38,782 nucleotides of DNA from Bacteroidales bacterium (GTDB taxonomy: Bacteria > Bacteroidota > Bacteroidia > Bacteroidales > UBA932): positions 1 to 38,782 of the forward strand of contig JAKSKE010000014.1 in the NCBI GenBank assembly GCA_024401895.1, written 5' to 3'. The notes under the pieces were generated by a model. That model saw nothing but the letters and a program-made list of their open reading frames with translations. It did no database searches and was not told where the DNA came from. Position numbers and translations under genes: made by a program. Each line of letters begins with the position of its first letter. The stretch's first letter is position 1. Of the stretch, positions 7,238 to 14,558 are shown piece by piece.

Positions 7238-8290
7238 TTAGATTTCCAATTTGTCCAATAGTTTGAAGTAAATGCCGGCGGCCTCGTCCAGTTCCGAGAG
7301 CAGTATGAATTCGTCGGCGGTGTGTGAACGCTCAGACAGTCCGGGACCTATCTTGAGGGTTGGAAAGTCGCAGCGGGTGCTGTTTGAGGTGGTGGGTGAA
7401 CCGAAGGCTTCGAGTCCTATTTCCAGTCCCCGGCGCACTACCGCACTGCCGGTGCTTATGGAAGAACTGTTGTTGCGCAGCGACCTGGGCCGCACCTCGC
7501 ACTGCACGTTCTGCATTACGGTTTCCAGTATTTGAGCGTTGCTGTATTCGCCGTTCGAACGGATATCTACGGTAAACCTGCAGCTGTCGGGTATCACGTT
7601 GTGCAGAGAGCCCGCTTCAATGGCAGTGACGCTCATCTTTACGGGCCCCAGGTATTGAGACTCCCTGGGGAAGCGGTAGGTCCGGAACCATTCTATGTCT
7701 TCCATAGCTTTGTAGATTGCATTGACTCCACCTTCCCTGGCGGCGTGTCCGGTAATTCCGCGCGCAGTGCAGTCGAGCACCAGCAGGCCTTTTTCGGCGA
7801 CGGCCATCTTCATTCCCGTAGGCTCTCCTATTATTCCCAGCCTGACATTCCCCCACTCCCCTTTCACTGCGTCGAATCCGTCGGCGCCGGAGTTTTCTTC
7901 CTGGGCGGTGGCGCTGAATACAAGCCGGTAGGGCTGTTCGTGAGCGGTGAGCAGGAACCAGGCCTGAATAAGGCTTACAAGGCTGCCGCCGTCGTCATTG
8001 CTTCCCAGGCCCAGGATGCGCCCGTTCTCCAGCCTTCCGCAGTAAGGGTCGAAACTGTACCCGGCCGACGCTTTTACGGTGTCCAGATGGGCGTTCAGGA
8101 GCAGAGTGGGCTTGCCCGCCGCCTCGCTCTCGGATTCTATCCACAGATTGTTTATGCGGCGGTGTACGGTGCAGCCCTTGTCTTCGAGAAAGCGCTGCAC
8201 AAGGTCGGCGGCCGCTTTCTCCTCTCCGCTTGGGGATGGAATGCTTATGAGCCGCTGCAGCAGGTGCCTATATTCCAGGTTGTCTTTCAT
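7238..8290 (-). CDS. argE: M20-family deacylase, ArgE-like (probable N-succinylcitrulline desuccinylase)
   Basis: A 350-aa zinc metallopeptidase-fold hydrolase. Visible metal and catalytic blocks: NAHLDTVK (metal His and Asp), GSNDDGGS (bridging Asp), TAQEENSGADGF (catalytic Glu) and GEPTGMKMAVAEKG. It has the dimerisation-domain arrangement of M20 enzymes. In this pathway the carbamoyl group is added before the acyl group is removed, so the substrate should be N-acylcitrulline rather than N-acetylornithine. Since the transcarbamylase looks specific for the succinyl form, N-succinylcitrulline is the predicted substrate; this is inferred from the pathway, not read from active-site residues. 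The start overlaps the argB stop by ATGA. Confidence 0.9.
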   Translation of the reverse strand: MKDNLEYRHLLQRLISIPSPSGEEKAAADLVQRFLEDKGCTVHRRINNLWIESESEAAGKPTLLLNAHLDTVKASAGYSFDPYCGRLENGRILGLGSNDDGGSLVSLIQAWFLLTAHEQPYRLVFSATAQEENSGADGFDAVKGEWGNVRLGIIGEPTGMKMAVAEKGLLVLDCTARGITGHAAREGGVNAIYKAMEDIEWFRTYRFPRESQYLGPVKMSVTAIEAGSLHNVIPDSCRFTVDIRSNGEYSNAQILETVMQNVQCEVRPRSLRNNSSSISTGSAVVRRGLEIGLEAFGSPTTSNSTRCDFPTLKIGPGLSERSHTADEFILLSELDEAAGIYFKLLDKLEI

Positions 8291-9057
8291 AGGCCTATTA
8301 CGGTCCCTGCGCCGGGATCGCCGATTTCTTCGTAACTCAATATCCTTGCGCCGGGGGCTCCGCCGCGCAGGGCGGTAAGGCAGTTCTCTATCTTAGGAAT
8401 CATTCCGCCCCATACGGTTCCCTTCCGTTTGAGTTCTTCGTACCCGGCGGAATCGATGCTTTTCAGCAGCACACCGTCCTCCTGCAGCACTCCCCTCTGT
8501 TCGAAACAGCAGTGAAGGTTGGCCTTCAAGGCCGATGCAACACTCTGTGCCACGGTGTCGGCGTTGGTGTTGAGAAGAACTCCGCGGCCGTCGTGATTGA
8601 TTGGACAGAGAACCGGCACCAGCCCCAGGGCGAGCAGTTTCTCCAGCATAGGAACATTTACCGAACCGGCGGTCACGTCGCCCACAAAGCCGAAATCGAT
8701 GCCTTTGCTGGGGCCTTCGGCCGACGGGGACCTGCGGTCGGCCCTGATTACGGATGCGTCGCAGCCGGCCATTCCTATGGCGTTGCAGCCGTTGGCCTGA
8801 AGCAGGGCGCAGATATGGCGGTTGCACCATCCGGCATAGACCATAGTGACGATTTTCAGGGTGGGCTCGTCGGTTATCCGGCGGCCCTCCACCATTACCG
8901 GTTCAATTCCCAGTTTCTGCTGCATCCGGCTTGCCGCAACTCCACCGCCGTGAACCAGTATGCGGGGGCCTTGCAGGGCGGCGAAATCGCGGCAGAACTT
9001 TTCAAGGGAGGCGGGGTCGTCGATTACCTTGCCTCCAATCTTGTAAACGTCGGTCAT
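8287..9057 (-). CDS. argB: N-acetyl/N-succinylglutamate kinase
   Basis: Phosphorylates the gamma-carboxylate of N-acylglutamate with ATP. The 256-aa product has the amino-acid-kinase fold marks: IGGKVIDD at the N-terminus with the phosphate-binding Lys, VHGGGVAASRMQQKLG, EGRRITDEPTL, and the late VLLNTNADTVAQSVA block. This is the short, non-hexameric length typical of ArgB enzymes without the N-terminal arginine-sensing helix, so feedback inhibition by arginine is less likely here than control by ArgR. It overlaps argF' by ATGA upstream and argE by ATGA downstream. The acyl group (succinyl rather than acetyl) is inferred from the pathway. Confidence 0.94.
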   Translation of the reverse strand: MTDVYKIGGKVIDDPASLEKFCRDFAALQGPRILVHGGGVAASRMQQKLGIEPVMVEGRRITDEPTLKIVTMVYAGWCNRHICALLQANGCNAIGMAGCDASVIRADRRSPSAEGPSKGIDFGFVGDVTAGSVNVPMLEKLLALGLVPVLCPINHDGRGVLLNTNADTVAQSVASALKANLHCCFEQRGVLQEDGVLLKSIDSAGYEELKRKGTVWGGMIPKIENCLTALRGGAPGARILSYEEIGDPGAGTVIGL

Positions 9058-10019
9058 AGGAGTCCCTCCAGCATTCGTTTCATTACTACCTGCGCCGACA
9101 CTACCCGGTTGGCCGCCTCGGGAACAACCAGACTTGCGGGCGAATCTATCACGCTGTCACTCACTATCATATTGCGCCTTACCGGAAGGCAGTGCAGGAA
9201 ATAGGCATTGTTGGTGACGGCCATATGGGCGTCGTCAACCGTCCAGGACATATCCTTGCTCAGAATGCGGCCGTATTGGGCGGGGTCGGTCACTCCGGGG
9301 CAGCTCCAGTTCTTGGCATATACGAAGTCGGCGCCTTCGAGGGCTTTCATCTGGTCATATTCAACCTTTGCGTTTCCGGCAAAACGGGGGTCCAGTTCGT
9401 ATCCTTGCGGATGTGTTATGACTAAGTCAACGTCGGCGGCGTTCATCCACTGCGCGAAGGAATTGGGCACCGCCTGTGGCAGGGCCTTCGGGTGCGGAGC
9501 CCAAGTCATTACAACCTTCGGCCGGGCCTTGCGTTTGTATTCTTCTATGGTAATGAGGTCGGCGAAGGCCTGACAGGGATGCACCGTTGCCGACTCCAGG
9601 CTTATTACCGGCTTGGAACCGTATTCGAGGAAACTGCTGAGTATGGTTTCGCCGTAGTCGGCCTCTCTGTCGGTGAGCCCGGCGAACGAGCGTATGCCAA
9701 TTATGTCGCAGTAGCTTGTCATAACCGGAATCGCTTCGCGCAGATGCTCGCTCTTGTCGGAATCCATAACCACTCCCATTTGGGTTTCGAGTTTCCAGCT
9801 GTCCTGTCCTATGTTAAGGACGATGGGATTCATTCCAAGGTTGAGCGCCGCTTTCTGGCTGCTGAGCCGGGTGCGCAGGCTGCTGTTGAAGAATACCAGC
9901 ATAATGGTCTTGTTCTCCCCCAGATTCTTCCAGGCGAAAGGCGTGCGTTTAACCTCGAAGGCCTCTTTAAGGGCCGCGTCGAGATTGCCGATGTCGGATA
10001 CGTCAAAGAATTTTTTCAT
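9054..10019 (-). CDS. argF': N-succinylornithine transcarbamylase
   Basis: Transfers the carbamoyl group from carbamoyl phosphate to N-succinylornithine. The 321-aa product is collinear with the Bacteroides fragilis enzyme as I recall it. Motifs: FFNSSLRTRLS (carbamoyl-phosphate site, S-x-R-T-R), HPCQAFADL, and HCLPVRR. Residue 90, in DSDKSEH, is Ser (codon 9752-9750). In the Xanthomonas N-acetylornithine enzyme the equivalent Glu92 selects the acetyl substrate, and replacing it by Pro, Ser, Val or Ala is reported to turn it into a succinylornithine enzyme; B. fragilis has Pro90. Ser90 therefore supports succinyl specificity through a variant residue. It overlaps argD by 1 base and argB by ATGA. 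Confidence 0.93.
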   Translation of the reverse strand: MKKFFDVSDIGNLDAALKEAFEVKRTPFAWKNLGENKTIMLVFFNSSLRTRLSSQKAALNLGMNPIVLNIGQDSWKLETQMGVVMDSDKSEHLREAIPVMTSYCDIIGIRSFAGLTDREADYGETILSSFLEYGSKPVISLESATVHPCQAFADLITIEEYKRKARPKVVMTWAPHPKALPQAVPNSFAQWMNAADVDLVITHPQGYELDPRFAGNAKVEYDQMKALEGADFVYAKNWSCPGVTDPAQYGRILSKDMSWTVDDAHMAVTNNAYFLHCLPVRRNMIVSDSVIDSPASLVVPEAANRVVSAQVVMKRMLEGLL

Positions 10020-11140
10020 TATATGAGTTCGTTGAATGCTTTTGTGAAAGTGTCGGCCTGCTCAATGCTGAGGCACAGCGGGGGCAACAGTCTTATCATA
10101 TTCTTTCCGGCTACTCCGGTGAAGATGTGTTTCTGGAAAAGGAGAGCGTTGCGCAGCGGCGCCACGTTTTCGTGCATCTCGATTCCTATCATCAGTCCCC
10201 GGCCCCTCACGTCCTTGACCGGGGCCTTGGATGGAATGGTTTCAAGCAAATGCTGTCCAACCTTCAATGCGTTGTCTATTAGTTTTTCAGATGTGATTAT
10301 CTGAAGGGTTGCAATAGCTGCCGCCATAGCCAGGTGGTTGCCTCCGAAAGTGGTCCCCAACATACCTTTCACTGCCTTGAATTCGGGTGAAACCAGGATT
10401 CCTCCGCAAGGGAAGCCGTTGGCGATTCCCTTGCCCATTGAGATTATGTCCGGGCGTATGGAGGCCCATTGGTGAGCGAAGAATTTACCGGTACGGCCGT
10501 ACCCGCTCTGGACTTCATCCAGTATGAGGCAGGCGCCGTAACGGGAGGTGAGGCTGCGCAGGTCCTGCATAAAAGTGTCGTCGGGGATATTGATTCCGCC
10601 GCAGCCCTGAATGCCTTCAATGATGACCGCCGCCACGTCGCCTCTGCTCAGCTGCTCCTCTACCCCTGCGGCGTCGTTCAGTTCGCAGAAAGTCACTTTA
10701 TGACCGGCGTTGAAGGGGCTTACGATGGCCGGATTGTCGGTAAGGGCGACGGCTCCCGAGGTTCTTCCGTGAAAGCTTTTGCGGAAGGCTATGATGCGGT
10801 CTTTACCGGTGTGGAACGAGGCCAGCTTTGCCGCGTTTTCATTGGATTCGGCCCCGCTGTTGTCCAGGAAAAGAGAGTAGTCGGGATACCCGCTCGCTTC
10901 GCCGACAAGATGTGCGAGTTCTTTTTGCAGCGGGTTCTGTACGCTGTTGGAGTAAAATCCCAGGCGAGCTGCCTGTTCGGCTATGGCCCGAACGTAAAGG
11001 TCGGGGCAGTGGCCTGCCGATATGACCGCGTGTCCGCCGTACAGGTCGAGGTACTGTGTTCCCTCGCTGTCCCAGATTGTACACCCCTTGGCTTTGACGG
11101 GGGTAACGTCGAAAAGTGAATATACGTCGAAAAGTTCCAT
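10019..11140 (-). CDS. argD: Acetyl/succinylornithine aminotransferase
   Basis: A PLP-dependent class III aminotransferase that converts N-acylglutamate semialdehyde to N-acylornithine with glutamate as donor. The 373-aa product shows the PLP-binding blocks LILDEVQSGYGRTGKFFAHQ and ISMGKGIANGFPCGGI, with Lys237 as the Schiff-base lysine, plus DNSGAESNENAAKLA for cofactor-phosphate and substrate contacts. The start at 11140 (MELFDVYSLFDVTPVKAKG) is 1 bp after the argC stop. The length is a little short of the 390-400 common in Proteobacteria, but no core block is missing. Confidence 0.95.
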   Translation of the reverse strand: MELFDVYSLFDVTPVKAKGCTIWDSEGTQYLDLYGGHAVISAGHCPDLYVRAIAEQAARLGFYSNSVQNPLQKELAHLVGEASGYPDYSLFLDNSGAESNENAAKLASFHTGKDRIIAFRKSFHGRTSGAVALTDNPAIVSPFNAGHKVTFCELNDAAGVEEQLSRGDVAAVIIEGIQGCGGINIPDDTFMQDLRSLTSRYGACLILDEVQSGYGRTGKFFAHQWASIRPDIISMGKGIANGFPCGGILVSPEFKAVKGMLGTTFGGNHLAMAAAIATLQIITSEKLIDNALKVGQHLLETIPSKAPVKDVRGRGLMIGIEMHENVAPLRNALLFQKHIFTGVAGKNMIRLLPPLCLSIEQADTFTKAFNELI

Positions 11141-11141
11141 A

Positions 11142-12104
11142 TCAGAATGCCGATGCTTTCAGTTTGAGGCCGGTTCGCTGGTCTAGCCCGAACATTATGT
11201 TCATATTCTGCACTGCCTGCCCGGATGCCCCCTTGAGGAGGTTGTCGAGTACGCAGGTGACGCAGAGCCGGTCGTCGTGCTTTTGAAGTTGAATGAGGGC
11301 CTTGTTGGTGTTTACAACGTCCTTGAGGTCGACGGGACGGTCGCTCACCAGGGTGAAGGGACAGTTTTCATACAAGCCGCGGTACAGGTCTGTGAGCTGC
11401 TGCAGGGTGAGGTTCCGGCAGTTCAGCACTGCGGTGGAAAAGATGCCTCTGGAGAAATCTCCCCGCACGGGGACGAATGAAATCTCGAAACGGCCGTCGG
11501 TTACGGAGCTCAGGTTGCGGTTTATTTCCAGCAGATGCTGGTGCTCGAATACTTTGTAGGCCGACAGGTTTGAATTCCGCCAGCTGAAGTGGGTGGTCTG
11601 CGAGGGTTTCACCCCGGCGCCAGTGCTTCCGGTTATTGCATTTACCGTTACGGGTCCCAGCAGTTCTCCCGCCATTGCCAGGGGCAGCAGCGAAAGTTGT
11701 ACGGCGGTTGCGAAGCAGCCCGGATTGGCCACCTTCGAGGCGCCCGCGATGCGGTCTTTCTGCCACTCGGGCAGGCCGTACACGTAGCCTTCGCTCTGGT
11801 CTCTGAAATCCTGGGCAAGGTCGATGATTTTCAGCCCTTCGGGGGCGGTGTGGCTCTCCCAGAAGGCGCGGCTGGCACCGTGTCCCGAACATAGGAACAG
11901 GACGTTGACGGTCGACAGGTCGAAATGGTCGCAGAAGACAAGGTCGGTGTCGCCCAGCAGGCCCTGATGCACGCTGTCCACCCGGTTTGCGCAATTGCTT
12001 GAAGACTGCACGAACGCTATTTCGCATTGGGGATGATTCACCAGAATGCGGATGAGTTCGCCGGCGGTGTACCCGGCGCCTCCTATTATGCCGGCCCTAA
12101 TCAT
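11142..12104 (-). CDS. argC: N-acetyl/N-succinyl-gamma-glutamyl-phosphate reductase
   Basis: NADPH-dependent reduction of N-acylglutamyl phosphate to the semialdehyde. The 320-aa product begins MIRAGIIGGAGYTAGELIRI (dinucleotide-binding Rossmann start) and has the catalytic cysteine motif VANPGCFATAVQL (Cys130). GSTGAGVKPSQTTHFSWRN is the usual substrate-loop region. The start codon lies inside the argG 3' end (8-base overlap), and argD follows after 1 bp, so translation is probably coupled. Confidence 0.96.
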   Translation of the reverse strand: MIRAGIIGGAGYTAGELIRILVNHPQCEIAFVQSSSNCANRVDSVHQGLLGDTDLVFCDHFDLSTVNVLFLCSGHGASRAFWESHTAPEGLKIIDLAQDFRDQSEGYVYGLPEWQKDRIAGASKVANPGCFATAVQLSLLPLAMAGELLGPVTVNAITGSTGAGVKPSQTTHFSWRNSNLSAYKVFEHQHLLEINRNLSSVTDGRFEISFVPVRGDFSRGIFSTAVLNCRNLTLQQLTDLYRGLYENCPFTLVSDRPVDLKDVVNTNKALIQLQKHDDRLCVTCVLDNLLKGASGQAVQNMNIMFGLDQRTGLKLKASAF

Positions 12105-13302
12105 TTCCGAGTTCCTGGGGATGGTTCAGATAATAGGCCCTGAGGGCGGTGGAACTTACCTTTATGAAGCCTTTGGCATCTTCCGAAGTCCAGCCTTTGG
12201 CTCCCTCGCCGTATTCTCCGAGCTTGTTCTTTACAAGGTCATCGGGAGTTTCGACTCCCACCGTAGAGAAGGAGTTCGGCCTGAGTTCGAGGGAAACCGT
12301 TCCGTTGACGTTGCGCTGGCTGCTTTCCAGCATAACCTCTATGTCCCGCATTACGGGTTCGAGGTACTGGCTCTCGTGCAGGAACATTCCGTACCAGTTG
12401 GCAACCTGGTCCTTCCAGTACTGCTGCCATTTGCTGAGGGTGAATTTTTCCAGGAAACGGTGGGCTCCTATGATGAGCATTGCGGCCGCGGCCTCGAATC
12501 CAACCCGTCCCTTGATTCCTATTATTGTGTCGCCGACGTGCATATCGCGTCCTATTCCATAGGCGCTGCCAATGTCTTCAACGGCTTTTATGGCAGCTAT
12601 GGGCGAGTCGTACTGTATGCCGTTGACCGAACATATCTGCCCTTGCCTGAACCCTATCTTCAATATTTCGCTGCCGGTTTTTTCGATGGGTTTCAGATAG
12701 GCTTCTTCGGGCAGGCCCTTGCTGCTGTCCAGAATTTCTCCGCCGCAGATTGAGGTGCCCCAGATGCCTACGTTGTACGAATATTTAAGTTTTGTGAAGT
12801 CGGCCTTGAAGCCGTTGGCGTTAAGGTAGTCGATTTCTTCCTTGCGGCTGAGGTTGCGGTCGCGGGTCAGGGTGATGATTTCCATTTCGGGGCACATTAC
12901 CAGGAAGGTCATGTCGAAACGTACCTGGTCGTTGCCGGCACCGGTGGAGCCGTGGGCAATGGCGTCGGCGCCTATCGACTTTGCGTAGCGGGCGATGGCT
13001 ATTCCCTGGAAAATTCTTTCGGACGATACCGAGATGGGATAGGTGCCGCCCCGCAGGACATTCCCGAATATCATATATTTCAGGCTTTTGCTGTAATATT
13101 CTTCGGTTACGTCCAGGGTTACGTATTTTGTTGCGCCCAACTTATAGGCGTTCTCTTCGTTTTTCTTGAGCTGAAGGGGGCTGAAGCCTCCCGTGTCGGC
13201 GCATACGGCGTGGACTTCGCAGTCCATCTCCCGGGCCAGATACATTACGGTATAGGAGGTGTCGAGTCCTCCGCTGAATGCAACCACTACTTTCTTTTTC
13301 AT
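12097..13302 (-). CDS. argG: Argininosuccinate synthase
   Basis: Joins citrulline and aspartate using ATP. I take the start at 13302, giving 401 aa beginning MKKKVVVAFSGGLDTSYTVM; the ATP-pyrophosphatase P-loop SGGLDTS falls where expected, and this ATG overlaps the upstream acetyltransferase stop as ATGA. A longer frame starts at 13317 but would add only five residues of no known use. Further blocks: AHGSTGAGNDQVRFD, and EAAAAMLIIGAHRFLEKF in the C-terminal part. The ArgG sequence type (QLKKNEENAYKLGATKYVTL) resembles other Bacteroidetes enzymes. Confidence 0.96.
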   Translation of the reverse strand: MKKKVVVAFSGGLDTSYTVMYLAREMDCEVHAVCADTGGFSPLQLKKNEENAYKLGATKYVTLDVTEEYYSKSLKYMIFGNVLRGGTYPISVSSERIFQGIAIARYAKSIGADAIAHGSTGAGNDQVRFDMTFLVMCPEMEIITLTRDRNLSRKEEIDYLNANGFKADFTKLKYSYNVGIWGTSICGGEILDSSKGLPEEAYLKPIEKTGSEILKIGFRQGQICSVNGIQYDSPIAAIKAVEDIGSAYGIGRDMHVGDTIIGIKGRVGFEAAAAMLIIGAHRFLEKFTLSKWQQYWKDQVANWYGMFLHESQYLEPVMRDIEVMLESSQRNVNGTVSLELRPNSFSTVGVETPDDLVKNKLGEYGEGAKGWTSEDAKGFIKVSSTALRAYYLNHPQELGND

Positions 13303-13871
13303 ATTTCCTGTTCGCAAGGGTTATGTATTTCAAGATGTTCCTTAGGGTCGAAGAGCAGTCCGGTGCAGATGCACATCTTATAGTCGTGCTCTTTGAGTAT
13401 TTCGAAATGGCGGCAGCCTTCGCAGCCTTTCCAGAATTCGGGGTCGTCGGTGAGTTCGACGAACGGTACCGGGCGGAAGCCGAATTCGTAGTTGAGTTTC
13501 ATTACGGCGGCTCCGGTGGTGATGGAGAAAATTTTGGCGTCGGGATACAGTTTCCGGGACAATATGAAGGTCTGTTCTTTTATTCTGCGGGCGATGCCCT
13601 TTCCACGGTATTTGTGGGCGACTATGAGTCCCGAATTGGCTACGAAACTCTTTCCTCCCCAGGATTCAATGTAGGAGAATCCTACGAATTCGCGGTTTGA
13701 GGTGAGGGCTATGACGGCTTTGCCGGCCAGTATTTTCTCGCATATATATTCGGGAGTTCTGCGGGCGATGCCGGTTTTTCTCTCGTTGGAGGACAGGAAG
13801 ATTTCATCGCATATAGCCTGTGCGAATACGGTGTCCTCTTTTGCGGCTAGTCTGACGTCGATTTCATTCAT
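13299..13871 (-). CDS. GNAT acyltransferase, probable N-succinylglutamate (or N-acetylglutamate) synthase
   Basis: A 190-aa GNAT-fold protein with the acyl-CoA pyrophosphate loop KYRGKGIARRI (residues 88-97). It sits between argR and argG, overlapping both (8 bases and ATGA). The operon has every other arginine-pathway enzyme but no ArgA or ArgJ, so this gene is the natural candidate for the first step, acylating glutamate; succinyl-CoA is the expected donor given the succinylornithine transcarbamylase. I recall genetic evidence from Bacteroides thetaiotaomicron assigning a GNAT next to argR this role. The C-terminal part has CEGC (Cys150, Cys153) and CIC (Cys167, Cys169), an unusual four-cysteine pattern for a GNAT that may bind metal. 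Specific function is inferred from context. Confidence 0.8.
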   Translation of the reverse strand: MNEIDVRLAAKEDTVFAQAICDEIFLSSNERKTGIARRTPEYICEKILAGKAVIALTSNREFVGFSYIESWGGKSFVANSGLIVAHKYRGKGIARRIKEQTFILSRKLYPDAKIFSITTGAAVMKLNYEFGFRPVPFVELTDDPEFWKGCEGCRHFEILKEHDYKMCICTGLLFDPKEHLEIHNPCEQEI

Positions 13872-14304
13872 TGTATGGAAGAATTTCTTTTATTGTTGCT
13901 ATTATGGTGTCTCCTCCGGTGTTTTCGCGCAGGATTGCAAGTACTGTGTCGTCCCCTGCAATGGAGCCCATTACTCCGGGGATGCTGGATTCGTCGATGA
14001 GGGAGGCTACTGCCGGGGCGAATCCCGGTTTGCAGTGGATTACGCACATTTGTCCCGATACGTCTATTCCTTTGACCATTCCTGGTCTGTTTCCGTTTGC
14101 CGGAGATTCGGTACATTTGTAATAGATTTCACCTCCGGCTTCGGTGAATTTGTATGCCCCCAGGTCTTTCATGTCTCTGGAAAGGGTTGCCTGGGTGGCT
14201 TCTATCCCCTTTTCTTTAAGTGCTTGCAGGAGTTCTTCCTGGGTGTGTATGCGCTGGGTGGAAAGGATCAGCGAGATGATTTGTTTGCGGTAGTTCTTTT
14301 TCAT
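13864..14304 (-). CDS. argR: Arginine repressor
   Basis: A hexameric arginine-responsive DNA-binding regulator of about 146 aa. I choose the ATG at 14304 (MKKNYRKQIISLILSTQRI); the open frame extends to 14367 but the extra residues run through the promoter and operator. N-terminal winged helix: THE-like region HTQEELLQALKEKGIEATQA then TLSRDMKDLGA, with the recognition Ser-Arg. C-terminal arginine-binding and oligomerisation part: GSIAGDDTVLAI, the family's GTIAGDDT motif with its Asp pair. It heads the arginine operon, so it probably represses its own transcription through the two ARG boxes just upstream. Confidence 0.95.
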   Translation of the reverse strand: MKKNYRKQIISLILSTQRIHTQEELLQALKEKGIEATQATLSRDMKDLGAYKFTEAGGEIYYKCTESPANGNRPGMVKGIDVSGQMCVIHCKPGFAPAVASLIDESSIPGVMGSIAGDDTVLAILRENTGGDTIIATIKEILPYNE

Positions 14305-14323
14305 TTTTGTCTTTTTGCGGCAA

Positions 14324-14331
14324 CAAATATA
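14324..14331 (-). promoter_or_regulatory. -7 promoter element of the arginine operon
   Basis: TATATTTG on the minus strand matches TAnnTTTG. Transcription would begin roughly 15 nt before the argR ATG at 14304. No good TTG lies 20 bp further upstream, so the -33 element is weak or the promoter is arranged differently. An ARG box overlaps and extends from its upstream edge. Confidence 0.6.
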
Positions 14332-14347
14332 TGAATAATTATTCAAT
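14330..14347. promoter_or_regulatory. ARG box 1 (ArgR operator)
   Basis: The 18-mer TATGAATAATTATTCAAT fits the E. coli ARG-box consensus WNTGAATWWWWATTCANW at every position, with a perfect 14-base palindrome at its core. It abuts the -7 element of the argR operon, so bound ArgR would block RNA polymerase. Confidence 0.7.
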
Positions 14348-14360
14348 TTTATTTGATTTA

Positions 14361-14378
14361 TTTGCATAAATATTCATT
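14361..14378. promoter_or_regulatory. ARG box 2 (ArgR operator)
   Basis: TTTGCATAAATATTCATT fits the same consensus with one mismatch (C for A at 14365). Its centre is 31 bp from the centre of box 1, close to three helical turns, so both boxes face the same side of the DNA. E. coli pairs are about 21 bp apart, so the spacing is wider here. Confidence 0.55.
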
Positions 14379-14386
14379 TTTATTTG

Positions 14387-14472
14387 AGACCGGCAGGTAT
14401 TCCGGTTAGGGAGGAATTGATTTGTCGAAGCAAATTGTAGTTGACGAGTCTACCGGAATACCTGCCCGGTCT
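14387..14472. repeat. Long near-perfect inverted repeat in a divergent intergenic region
   Basis: The left arm 14387-14406 and right arm 14452-14472 pair over 20 bp with a single bulged C at 14465: AGACCGG plus CAGGTATTCCGGT against ACCGGAATACCTG-C-CCGGTCT. The 45-base centre holds a smaller stem ATTTG/CAAAT (14420-14424 and 14431-14435). Genes run away from it on both sides, so it is not a terminator for either. It could be a structured RNA, a REP- or MITE-like element, or a protein-binding cruciform. Confidence 0.6.
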
Positions 14473-14519
14473 TATATTCAGGCAAATTAAATTCTTCCTA
14501 AACGGAAAGCCTGCGGGTC

Positions 14520-14550
14520 TTGTGTTTTTGTACGATAATGCGTACCTTTG
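14520..14550 (+). promoter_or_regulatory. Promoter of the rlmD-to-amylase transcript
   Basis: TTG (14520-14522), 20 bases, then TACCTTTG (14543-14550), an exact match to the TTG-N20-TAnnTTTG pattern. The element ends 8 bases before the ATG at 14559, leaving an untranslated leader of only a few bases at most. Confidence 0.6.
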
Positions 14551-14558
14551 AAGGATTT

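Noticed and set aside
14305-14367. Longer ArgR start at 14367
   Set aside because: The extra residues are encoded by the promoter and ARG box and do not fit the family N-terminus.
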